Shown in pieces: positions 1 through 5,114 of a DNA stretch of 7,979 nucleotides; positions within the stretch are counted from its first letter, which is position 1; each line of letters begins with the position of its first letter. Under the pieces are notes generated by a model. That model saw only the letters and a list, made by a program, of their open reading frames with translations, had not been told where the DNA came from and made no database searches. Origin of the DNA: Microcaldota archaeon (GTDB taxonomy: Archaea > Micrarchaeota > Micrarchaeia > Anstonellales > Bilamarchaeaceae). The translations under genes and the position numbers were made by a program. The DNA is taken from positions 1-7,979 of the forward strand of contig JAKANX010000043.1 of assembly GCA_021823425.1 (NCBI GenBank), read 5' to 3'.

Positions 1-612
1 CGCCTTTCCGAATTCCTCCCTCGCGCTGAAAATCCCAGCGGGCATCTGGGAAGCGGAAACGAGCAGTATGAGCGCGTCAATTGCCGGGAAGAGGATTAGG
101 AACGCGAGCAGGAAAGCGGGCGGGTCCACATCCGTACCGAGGGCGAACTTGCCCGCGGTCGCGAAAACCAGGAAAAAAGTCGGAATTACGGCCGCGAAAA
201 TAACGAAAAGCAGGCCGAATAGGGCGCTCTTGGAAACGAAATCCCGCATCTCGTACCTCTGCATGGAAATGAGGTCCTGCGCCATCCTCCTCAGTTCCGA
301 GCCGCGCGAGCCCTGCTCGTGCGCGCTAATTAGCTGCGCAGCCGCTTTCTTGAGCTTCCCGCTTCCGGTGCGCTCCGCGAACGAAGCAAGCGCACGCGGG
401 ATTCCGGCGCCCCCTTCGGCTTCCCTGAGCGCCTTTGAAATCTCGGAGCCCAATTCGCCGTCCCTTGAAGCGGCTTCCAGCGCCTGCGCGAAAGGCACCT
501 TCATGTCCAGCATCATTCCGATGGTGCGCAGCGCGAGCGGCAGCTCGGCCTCCATGCGCGCAATCCTCTGCTTTTCCTTCTGCCCCGCAAAGCCGAAAAG
601 CGTTTTTTCCAT
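1..612 (-). CDS. T2SF-domain (TadC/GspF-like) pilus assembly membrane protein, C-terminus cut by window edge
   Basis: Translating the minus strand from ATG at 612 gives 204 open codons running off the window at position 1. The cytoplasmic helical T2SF domain starts almost at once: ELPLALRTIGMMLDMKVPFA (residues 23-42) is the family's typical first helix pair, and GIPRALASFAERTGSGKLKKA (about 70-90) the second. Two hydrophobic segments follow, about 126-150 and 165-188. T2SF proteins are the inner-membrane platform that the pilus ATPase acts on, and the ATPase gene lies directly upstream, with only 5 bp between its stop and this ATG. An in-frame GTG at 621 would overlap that stop as GTGA and add three residues; either start suggests translational coupling. 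Unlike many TadC proteins there is no N-terminal membrane pair before the domain. Whether the system makes an archaellum, adhesion pilus or another filament cannot be told from here. Confidence 0.9.
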   Translation of the reverse strand, partial: MEKTLFGFAGQKEKQRIARMEAELPLALRTIGMMLDMKVPFAQALEAASRDGELGSEISKALREAEGGAGIPRALASFAERTGSGKLKKAAAQLISAHEQGSRGSELRRMAQDLISMQRYEMRDFVSKSALFGLLFVIFAAVIPTFFLVFATAGKFALGTDVDPPAFLLAFLILFPAIDALILLVSASQMPAGIFSAREEFGKA

Positions 613-617
613 TTTCC

Positions 618-1964
618 TCACGCTTTATAGAGCATCGCCTGCGCCGCGCCGAAGAACTCGGAAAAGCCCGAAGGAGCCTTGGCGAGCCACTTCTCCCTCC
701 CGGAAAGAATCGCCGCGAATTCCTTCTTCCCGAGGCCGAAATCCCCCGCAATTTTTTTCTCAAGCGCGCTCCCCGCCCGGTAGGCGAGCTTGCCGCCCGA
801 AGAAGTGAAAATCCCCCTCGCCATTCCCCGGTCCACCTCGGCTATTTCCACCACGCGCCTCTTTTCAACCGCAGTTTTCTTGCGCGGATCGTACGCAAGC
901 ATCCTCCTCTGCACGATTATCGCGTCCATGCTTCCCAAATCCATTTCCTCAACGCCGAATTTGCGCAGCCGCAGCAGCGCCTCTTCCGCGCCCTGCGCGT
1001 GAAAAGTGGCGTACGCGCCCCTCGCCTGCCCGCCCAGCAGCACGTCAAAGAGCGCCTCCACCTCCTCCCGGTTCCGAACCTCGCCAACAATCATCCTGTC
1101 CGGCCTCATGCGCAGGCTGTCGTAAACGAGGTCCTTGAGGCTTATTCCCATGTCCCTGTTCGCCACAAGCCGAGCCTGGTGCGCGTGCGGCACGTTTATT
1201 TCCGGCGTCTCCTCTGTTATGAGTATGCGCTCGCCCGCCGGAACGAACGAGAACAGCGCGTTCAGAGTGGTGGTTTTCCCGCTCGCCGTGTTGCCCGCGA
1301 CCAGCACCGAGCTGTCCGTCTGCATGAGCATGGAAAGGAACGCCATCGCCTTCGCGTCCATGGCCCCGGAATCCACAATCTCGCGGGGCGAGAAAGGCGC
1401 CTGCCTGAATTTCCGTATGGTGATTTCGCCCTGCGAAACCGGGCGGAGCGAGGCGTGGAGCCGCGAGCCGTCCGGAAGCATGGCGTCCAGCCTCGGGTGC
1501 TGGAGCGTTATGCGCCTCCCTATGCAGGAAGCCATCTTGTTTATCACGTCCATGAGCATTTTCTCATCTGTGAATTCCGCGTTCACGCTCAGCCAGCCGC
1601 CCTTCCTCATGAACACGTACGCGGGCTTTCCGATTCCAACCACGCTTATTTCCTCTATGGAGTCGTTTCCAACCAGCTCGTCAAGGAACGCGAATCCGTA
1701 CGCGTGCATCTTCGCGTATTTGGCCAGATAGCCTTTCTGCGCGGAGTCCAGCGCAATCCCCTCCTGCGCCGCATAAGAGGAAACGTGGAGCGCGATTTCC
1801 TTATCCGCGTTCGCAGGCTCGGCAGCCTTCTCGCGCGCAGCCGCCCTCAGCCTTTCCTCCACTGCCAGCACGAGCGCCTCCTCCGAATCGCTCAAGGGCG
1901 GCAGGTCAATTGAATAATCCCCGTTCCTCGTAATCCTCCATCCGAGCGCGCCCTTACCATTCAA
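618..1964 (-). CDS. Type II/IV secretion system ATPase (CpaF/TadA/archaeal pilus type)
   Basis: This 448-residue protein is a hexameric secretion ATPase of the PilT/VirB11 superfamily, which powers pilus assembly at the cytoplasmic membrane. Visible motifs: Walker A GNTASGKT (residues 224-231, Lys230), Asp-box-like ILITEETPEI (247-256, Glu251/Glu252), Walker B MIVGEVR (291-297, Glu295) and His box ATFHAQGAEEAL (319-330, His322). Residues about 60-200 form the N-terminal domain typical of CpaF, with DSIEEISVVG and the RITLQHPRLDAMLPDGSRLH stretch. The C-terminal 90 residues carry no motif I recognise. The start is TTG at 1964: an in-frame TGA lies five codons upstream with no ATG or GTG between, and a GGTG element sits about 10 nt before it. 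The gene overlaps the DUF192 gene by 11 bp and is followed after 5 bp by the T2SF gene, the usual ATPase-platform pair. No pilin is visible, so the filament type is unknown. Confidence 0.95.
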   Translation of the reverse strand: MNGKGALGWRITRNGDYSIDLPPLSDSEEALVLAVEERLRAAAREKAAEPANADKEIALHVSSYAAQEGIALDSAQKGYLAKYAKMHAYGFAFLDELVGNDSIEEISVVGIGKPAYVFMRKGGWLSVNAEFTDEKMLMDVINKMASCIGRRITLQHPRLDAMLPDGSRLHASLRPVSQGEITIRKFRQAPFSPREIVDSGAMDAKAMAFLSMLMQTDSSVLVAGNTASGKTTTLNALFSFVPAGERILITEETPEINVPHAHQARLVANRDMGISLKDLVYDSLRMRPDRMIVGEVRNREEVEALFDVLLGGQARGAYATFHAQGAEEALLRLRKFGVEEMDLGSMDAIIVQRRMLAYDPRKKTAVEKRRVVEIAEVDRGMARGIFTSSGGKLAYRAGSALEKKIAGDFGLGKKEFAAILSGREKWLAKAPSGFSEFFGAAQAMLYKA

Positions 1965-2277
1965 CCCTATCGCCCACCTTCAGTCCGTTCTTTTCAACAA
2001 GCTCGAGCAGGTATTTCGCAGGCCTCCTGTTCGCCGCGTACGCGGTGAACGGCGGCACCTGCCTTATCACGTCAACGACTATTTTCTTTTCGCTTATGTA
2101 AATTGCGTCGAACGGGAAGAACACGAAGAAGGAATGTATTCCGAAAATCCTCTCCTTTTCCAGTATGAAAAGTATGTTCCTTTTCCCGCCTATCATGAGG
2201 CCTGCCATGTGCTGCAAGAATGTCTGTGCGAGTTCGGAATTGAATTCGCGGCCCCCTGCCTTCACCGCCACGTTCAT
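1954..2277 (-). CDS. DUF192 family protein
   Basis: A 107-residue protein that fits the DUF192 (COG1430) pattern over its whole length: the GLM signature after an amphipathic stretch (residues 26-28), an ILFIL strand (35-39), the IHSFFVFFPFDAIYI segment (47-61) that matches the family's 'W-M-K-N-T..P-L-D-I-I-F-I' core, a VVDVIRQV strand (67-74), and the closing PAKYLLELVEKNGLKVGDRV (86-105). The family is widespread in bacteria and archaea and its biochemical role is not established. Bacterial members are often exported; this one has no signal peptide, so it is probably cytoplasmic. The ATG at 2277 is the natural start, but I see no strong Shine-Dalgarno element. Its last codons overlap the start of the pilus ATPase, so the two are probably translationally coupled; whether DUF192 has a part in pilus function is open. 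Confidence 0.9.
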   Translation of the reverse strand: MNVAVKAGGREFNSELAQTFLQHMAGLMIGGKRNILFILEKERIFGIHSFFVFFPFDAIYISEKKIVVDVIRQVPPFTAYAANRRPAKYLLELVEKNGLKVGDRVEW

Positions 2278-2285
2278 TTGTCCGC

Positions 2286-2303
2286 CCCGGGCAAAGGCCC
2301 GGG
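2286..2303. repeat. Perfect 7-bp GC-only hairpin between uppS and DUF192 gene
   Basis: CCCGGGC at 2286-2292 and GCCCGGG at 2297-2303 are exact inverted repeats separated by the 4-nt loop AAAG. The hairpin lies in the only sizeable gap (40 bp) of the five-gene minus-strand run, ending 8 bp before the DUF192 ATG. In the minus (operon) direction no T-run follows it, so it does not look like a terminator there. It could instead mark an mRNA processing or stability element, or limit ribosome access to the DUF192 start. In the plus direction it is followed by AAATTTT. Confidence 0.6.
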
Positions 2304-2317
2304 AAATTTTATTCCTG

Positions 2318-3064
2318 TCATTTTCCGAACCTCCTCTTCCTGCGCTCGTACGTATTGACGGCCTCCAGGAAATCCTTCCTTGAGAAGTCCGGCCAGAGCT
2401 TCCTGGAGAAATAGAGCTCGCTGTATGTCGCCTGCCAGGGAAGGAGCCCGGAGAGCCTCTGCTCCCCGCTCGTCCTAATCACCAAGTCGGGGTCCTCCAT
2501 TCCAGCCGTGTAAAGGTGCCTTGAAATCGCTTCCTCGTCAACACTCCTTGCGCCCTCGCGGATGAGCGCGTTAACCGCGTCCACTATCTCCTCCCTTCCC
2601 CCGTATCCCAGGAGGAGGTTGAGCCGGTACGTCTTGTTGTCCTTGGTGTAATCCTCAATCCTGCCCATCGCCTCCCTTATTTCCGCCGGGAAAAGCTCCC
2701 TCCTCCCGAGGAAGCGCACCCTCACGTCGTAGGTCTTGTTGCCTCCCCCGCCCTTCTTCCTGCTCTCCTCTATTATCTCGTAAAGGTATTTCTTGAAAAG
2801 CCCGAACAGCTTGCGTATCTCCTCGGGGTTGCGCTTGGCGTTGTCCGTGGAGAATCCCCACATGCTCAGCGTGTGCACGCCGCTGGCCTTGCACCACTTG
2901 AGCACGTCGCCTATCTTCCGTATTCCCTTGTCGTAGCCCTCGGCCAGCGACATGCCGCGTTTTTTCGCCCACCGCCTGTTCCCGTCAGGAATGATGGCGA
3001 TGTGCCTGGGCACGTGCGCATCCTTTTTTCCCCGTTCTGGGTCTTGTGTTTCGGCCGTTTTCAC
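2318..3064 (-). CDS. uppS: Cis-prenyl diphosphate synthase (undecaprenyl-type, UppS)
   Basis: The 248-residue protein is a cis-prenyltransferase, which adds isoprene units from IPP to an allylic diphosphate to make the long polyprenyl carrier of lipid-linked glycans. It has all family regions: HIAIIPDGNRRWAKKRG (residues 21-37, catalytic Asp27), LSMWGFSTDN (66-75), NLLLGYGGREEIVDA (149-163), and DPDLVIRTSGEQRLS (191-205) followed by LPWQATYSELYF (208-219). Archaeal members use geranylgeranyl diphosphate as primer; primer choice and chain length here are inferred only. A GGGGN insert (105-109) is a minor oddity. The start given is GTG at 3064, three bases after the GAPDH stop. An in-frame GTG at 3013 (Val18), preceded by GGATG at a 5-nt spacing, is a good alternative and would give a 231-residue protein starting just before PRHIAIIPDG. 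It lies second in the GAPDH-led operon. Confidence 0.96.
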   Translation of the reverse strand: MKTAETQDPERGKKDAHVPRHIAIIPDGNRRWAKKRGMSLAEGYDKGIRKIGDVLKWCKASGVHTLSMWGFSTDNAKRNPEEIRKLFGLFKKYLYEIIEESRKKGGGGNKTYDVRVRFLGRRELFPAEIREAMGRIEDYTKDNKTYRLNLLLGYGGREEIVDAVNALIREGARSVDEEAISRHLYTAGMEDPDLVIRTSGEQRLSGLLPWQATYSELYFSRKLWPDFSRKDFLEAVNTYERRKRRFGK

Positions 3065-3067
3065 ACC

Positions 3068-4072
3068 CTACTTCGCCACTTTTCTCACGAAATCCACGAG
3101 CCGATTTGAATACCCAAACTCGTTGTCGTACCACGCCGAGACCTTCACGAGGTTCCCGTTCGCCTTGGTGAGCAGCCCGTCCACTATCGCGCTCTCGCGA
3201 GTGCCGATTATGTCCTTGGAGACCAGCGGCTCCTCGGTGTAGCTCATTATCCCGCGGAGCTCGTTCTCGCTCGCCCTCTTGAGCGCCTCGTTCACCGACT
3301 TGGCGTCCGTTTCCCTCTTAAGCAGCAACACCATGTCGTTGAGCGAGCCGTCGGGCACCGGGACCCTGAAGGCAACCCCGTCAAGCTTGCCCTTGAGCGC
3401 GGGTATCACGTCCCCAATCGCCTTAGCGGCGCCCGTGGTGGTGGGAATTATGCTCACCGCCGCAGCCCTCGCCCTCCTCCAGTCCTCGTGGCTTCCGTCC
3501 AGTATGCGCTGGTCGTTCGTGTATGCGTGGACCGTGGTCATAAATCCTTTTTCAATCCCGAAGCTCTCCTCCATCACCTTGAGCACGGGCGCGAGGCAGT
3601 TGGTGGTGCAGCTCGCGAGCGAGAAAATCTTCTGCTCCCTGTTCAGCATGTGGTCGTTGACTCCCGGGACTATTGTCGCGTCGCAGTTCTTTCCGGGCGC
3701 GGATATGAGCACTTTCCCTGCCCCCGCGATTATGTGCTTCTCCACCTCCTCCCTTTCGCGGAATTCGCCGCTGCTCTCTAGCACCAGATCCACTTCCAGC
3801 TCCTTCCATGGGAGCTTGAGCGGGTCGGTCTCCCTTATCCACCTTATTTTCTGCCCGTTGACCACGAAGAAGCCTTCCTTTACCTCAACAGTGCCGTCGA
3901 ACCTGCCCATCGCCGAGTCGTACTTGAAAAGGTGGGCGTGCATCTCCGGCTTGCTCCTCGTGTTTATCGCGACCACTTCGAAATCCCGGCCGAGCGCGCC
4001 CTGGGCCACTGCTGCGCGGAGGAACATCTTGCCGATTCTCCCAAAACCCGAAATAGCGACCTTGTAAGCCAT
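3068..4072 (-). CDS. gap: Class I (bacterial-type) glyceraldehyde-3-phosphate dehydrogenase
   Basis: The 334-residue protein is a phosphorylating GAPDH, converting glyceraldehyde 3-phosphate, phosphate and NAD(P) to 1,3-bisphosphoglycerate in central carbon metabolism. It has the class I features: the Rossmann motif ISGFGRIGK (residues 7-15), the catalytic SLASCTTNCLAP (151-162, Cys155), the catalytic His182 in VHAYTNDQ, TTTGAAKAIG (211-220) and WYDNEFGYSNRL (314-325). Most archaea use the unrelated-looking class II enzyme instead, so transfer from bacteria, recent or ancient, is likely. The cofactor site is unusual for an NAD enzyme: the Asp that normally binds the adenosine ribose is Thr38 (in AINTRSKPEM), with Arg39 and Lys41 near, and the usual Leu-Pro pair is Gly193-Ser194 (LDGSHEDW). 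This points to NADP use. The ATG at 4072 has a GGTGAGGGG Shine-Dalgarno at 4087-4079 and heads the five-gene run. Confidence 0.97.
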   Translation of the reverse strand: MAYKVAISGFGRIGKMFLRAAVAQGALGRDFEVVAINTRSKPEMHAHLFKYDSAMGRFDGTVEVKEGFFVVNGQKIRWIRETDPLKLPWKELEVDLVLESSGEFREREEVEKHIIAGAGKVLISAPGKNCDATIVPGVNDHMLNREQKIFSLASCTTNCLAPVLKVMEESFGIEKGFMTTVHAYTNDQRILDGSHEDWRRARAAAVSIIPTTTGAAKAIGDVIPALKGKLDGVAFRVPVPDGSLNDMVLLLKRETDAKSVNEALKRASENELRGIMSYTEEPLVSKDIIGTRESAIVDGLLTKANGNLVKVSAWYDNEFGYSNRLVDFVRKVAK

Positions 4073-4078
4073 AAGAAT

Positions 4079-4087
4079 CCCCTCACC
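4079..4087 (-). promoter_or_regulatory. Shine-Dalgarno of the GAPDH gene
   Basis: On the minus strand GGTGAGGGG lies 6 nt (from its end) before the ATG at 4072. It matches the archaeal anti-Shine-Dalgarno complement GGTGA well. It supports this start and shows the GAPDH mRNA has a short leader, in contrast to the divergent gene. Confidence 0.75.
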
Positions 4088-4110
4088 GATAGATGAATAG
4101 GAGCCAACAG

Positions 4111-4118
4111 CATATAAA
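4111..4118 (-). promoter_or_regulatory. TATA box of the GAPDH-uppS-DUF192-pilus operon
   Basis: The minus strand reads TTTATATG, preceded by the purine-rich AAAAAAGG, a reasonable BRE position. Its centre is about 42 nt before the GAPDH ATG, which predicts a transcript start near 4089 and a leader of roughly 17 nt that includes the Shine-Dalgarno element. It is the only clear TATA-like element in the 67-bp gap between the divergent genes. Confidence 0.6.
4111..4118 (+). promoter_or_regulatory. TATA box of the lipoprotein gene (same element, opposite strand)
   Basis: Read on the plus strand the same bases are CATATAAA. The centre is 25.5 nt before the A of the ATG at 4140, the usual archaeal TATA-to-start-site distance, so the mRNA is predicted to be leaderless. 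That fits the lack of any Shine-Dalgarno sequence before 4140. Use of one TATA element in both directions is inferred from position only. Confidence 0.5.
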
Positions 4119-4139
4119 CCTTTTTTGAGTCTTTATCTC

Positions 4140-4667
4140 ATGGGAAATAACCGCGTTTTCGCCCTCGCAGCCCTGCTTCTCGTCCTGCTCGGCTGCATAG
4201 GCGGCCAGCAGTCCTACGAGGACCGGCTCAAGGGCTTTTCAGTCTCCTATCCCGCGGGATGGGCGGTTTACGACGACGGGCTTCGCACGATTTTCTCGCC
4301 CCCCGCGCAGGGCTCCCAGATTGCTGTCCTTAGCACGTATAGCTCGGAAAACGCCACATTGAGAAACCTCTCGCTGTCCATGCTCTCGCGCATCTCCTCG
4401 CCTTCCGGGGACGTTCGCGTGCTCAGCCAGAGCCAGGCCCCCTCGGTGCTCGCCGGCCTCCCCGCGCTGGAGCAGAGGGTGTGGCTGCTTGACGAGCGAA
4501 ACGGCACCTCCAAGCGCTCGTACGCGCATTTCGCATACGCCCGGAACGGCCAGCGCTACTACATAGTCTTCCTCGTTTTCGAGCCCGGGTACGCGGAAAA
4601 CTCCACCCTGCTGGAAGAGCGGGAAAACGAATTCGCGTCCTTGCTCGCGAGCTTCAAACTGGTTTAA
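4140..4667 (+). CDS. Predicted secreted lipoprotein with PsbP/MOG1-like domain
   Basis: The 175-residue product starts with a signal peptide (NNRVFALAALLLVLLGC), with a lipobox-like LLGC, so Cys20 is probably lipid-modified and the protein anchored on the outer face of the membrane. The mature part, after a GGQQ linker, begins DRLKGFSVSYPAGWAVYDDG, a strand-turn pattern ('F.v.YP.gW.v') typical of the PsbP/MOG1 fold, followed by short beta strands and a closing helix, ENEFASLLASFKLV. No catalytic motif is visible and the function is unknown; such domains often bind partners or ligands at the cell surface. A longer reading frame begins at TTG 4125, but the ATG at 4140 fits both the signal peptide and the promoter spacing. 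It is transcribed away from the GAPDH operon and ends before a T-run. The fold assignment is from pattern only. Confidence 0.85.
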   Translation: MGNNRVFALAALLLVLLGCIGGQQSYEDRLKGFSVSYPAGWAVYDDGLRTIFSPPAQGSQIAVLSTYSSENATLRNLSLSMLSRISSPSGDVRVLSQSQAPSVLAGLPALEQRVWLLDERNGTSKRSYAHFAYARNGQRYYIVFLVFEPGYAENSTLLEERENEFASLLASFKLV

Positions 4668-4670
4668 ATA

Positions 4671-4676
4671 TTTTTT
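4671..4676 (+). terminator. T-run terminator after the lipoprotein gene
   Basis: Six T residues begin 3 bp after the stop codon at 4665-4667, followed by CCCC. Archaeal RNA polymerase commonly stops at such oligo-T stretches without a hairpin. Confidence 0.5.
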
Positions 4677-4678
4677 CC

Positions 4679-4686
4679 CCTATATA
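4679..4686 (+). promoter_or_regulatory. Possible second, upstream TATA box for the PRC-barrel gene
   Basis: CCTATATA (4679-4686) precedes AC and would place a transcript start near 4708. A transcript from there would carry the 38-bp palindrome as a hairpin in its leader. Nothing but base pattern supports it. Confidence 0.25.
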
Positions 4687-4714
4687 CACGCACTCCCCAA
4701 AATACGAGGACGGT

Positions 4715-4752
4715 GATACCGGGCAATAGTTTAAAAGATATTGCGTGGTATC
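4715..4752. promoter_or_regulatory. Imperfect 38-bp palindrome enclosing the PRC-barrel TATA box (probable operator)
   Basis: The left arm (4715-4728, GATACC-GG-GCAATA) pairs with the right arm (4739-4752, TATTGC-GT-GGTATC): 12 of 14 positions are complementary, the only mismatches being the two central bases of the arms. The 10-nt spacer holds TTTAAAAG, so the symmetry centre (4733/4734) falls inside the TATA box. From the predicted start near 4759 the palindrome covers about -45 to -7. This is the layout expected for a dimeric repressor that blocks TBP/TFB. An RNA hairpin is possible only if transcription begins further upstream. Confidence 0.6.
4730..4737 (+). promoter_or_regulatory. TATA box of the PRC-barrel gene
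   Basis: TTTAAAAG lies 47 nt (centre) before the ATG at 4781, predicting a transcript start near 4759 and a leader of about 22 nt that includes the Shine-Dalgarno AGGTGG. Confidence 0.6.
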
Positions 4753-4769
4753 TAAGTAGAGACGACCTT

Positions 4770-4775
4770 AGGTGG
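4770..4775 (+). promoter_or_regulatory. Shine-Dalgarno deciding the PRC-barrel start
   Basis: AGGTGG is followed by 5 nt and the ATG at 4781. It rules out the in-frame GTG at 4772, which lies inside the element itself. Confidence 0.8.
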
Positions 4776-4780
4776 TTTTA

Positions 4781-5041
4781 ATGGCAAAGTACCTTATCGC
4801 AAGGCAGCTGTCTGGAAAAAAAATAATAACGAACGACGGAGAGGATTTTGGAAGGCTCGTTGACGTGAACATCAACGAGGTCACCGGGAAGGTGGAGAAT
4901 CTCGAAACAGAGCCCAAACCCGACAGCGAGAGCGCGAACAAGCTCCGCAAGGAGGACGGCATGATACTCATTCCTTACGAGGCAGTCACCGCGGTCGGCG
5001 ACTTCGTAATCGTGGAGAAAAGGAACCTCGTCTACGAATAA
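4781..5041 (+). CDS. Single-domain PRC-barrel protein
   Basis: An 86-residue soluble protein made of one PRC-barrel domain: KYLIARQLSGKKIITNDG (residues 3-20), then DFGRLVDVNINEVTGKVENL (22-41), a charged linker (42-60) and the closing strands MILIPYEAVTAVGDFVIVEK (61-80). This is the usual size and pattern of the stand-alone archaeal PRC-barrel proteins (COG1873). In Haloferax volcanii two such proteins, CdpB1 and CdpB2, join the cell division machinery through SepF; other members may bind RNA or protein partners. No ftsZ or sepF is in this window, so a division role is only a possibility. The start at 4781 is set by the Shine-Dalgarno at 4770-4775. The gene stands alone between its own promoter and a hairpin/T-rich region, and its promoter carries a striking palindrome that suggests dedicated control. 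Confidence 0.93.
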   Translation: MAKYLIARQLSGKKIITNDGEDFGRLVDVNINEVTGKVENLETEPKPDSESANKLRKEDGMILIPYEAVTAVGDFVIVEKRNLVYE

Positions 5042-5046
5042 CCTTC

Positions 5047-5051
5047 TTTTT
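5047..5051 (+). terminator. T-run after the PRC-barrel gene
   Basis: TTTTT begins 5 bp after the stop codon (5039-5041), within the pyrimidine-rich stretch CCTTCTTTTTCC. Short, but in the right place for an archaeal oligo-T terminator. Confidence 0.35.
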
Positions 5052-5065
5052 CCAGGACAAGGCGC

Positions 5066-5084
5066 GTTGGCTCGCAAAGCCAAC
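5066..5084 (+). terminator. Hairpin with T-rich tail between PRC-barrel gene and rnhB
   Basis: GTTGGCT (5066-5072) and AGCCAAC (5078-5084) form a perfect 7-bp stem with loop CGCAA, followed by TCTTATTAATTTTCT. It resembles an intrinsic terminator of the PRC-barrel transcript. It also abuts the rnhB TATA box at 5087, so an operator role for rnhB is an alternative. Confidence 0.5.
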
Positions 5085-5086
5085 TC

Positions 5087-5094
5087 TTATTAAT
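5087..5094 (+). promoter_or_regulatory. TATA box of rnhB, predicting a leaderless mRNA
   Basis: TTATTAAT is centred 24.5 nt before the A of the rnhB ATG at 5115. No Shine-Dalgarno sequence is present before that ATG (the preceding bases are TACCCACCT), which fits a transcript that starts at the start codon. Confidence 0.55.
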
Positions 5095-5114
5095 TTTCTA
5101 ATCCTTACCCACCT

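Noticed and set aside
68..808. Open frame of 246 codons on the plus strand at the left end
   Set aside because: Antisense to the T2SF gene and the end of the ATPase; crosses two real genes and has no domain pattern.
435..1913. Open frame of 492 codons on the plus strand
   Set aside because: It is antisense to the pilus ATPase, whose motifs prove the minus strand is coding. GC-rich codon use leaves few stops in the opposite strand. The product is rich in Arg, Pro and His, with no recognisable domain.
3279..4067. Open frame of 262 codons on the plus strand, antisense to GAPDH
   Set aside because: Ser/Thr/Leu-rich product typical of an antisense shadow; the GAPDH on the other strand is full length and intact.
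4125..4139. TTG start adding five residues to the lipoprotein
   Set aside because: TTG 4125 is only about 10 nt from the TATA box, hence upstream of the predicted transcript start, and ATG 4140 gives a normal signal peptide.
4668..4780. Possible small RNA gene in the gap before the PRC-barrel gene
   Set aside because: The palindrome could fold as RNA, but a TATA box lies in its loop and a Shine-Dalgarno follows, so a promoter/operator reading explains it better. No tRNA, C/D box or riboswitch pattern was seen.
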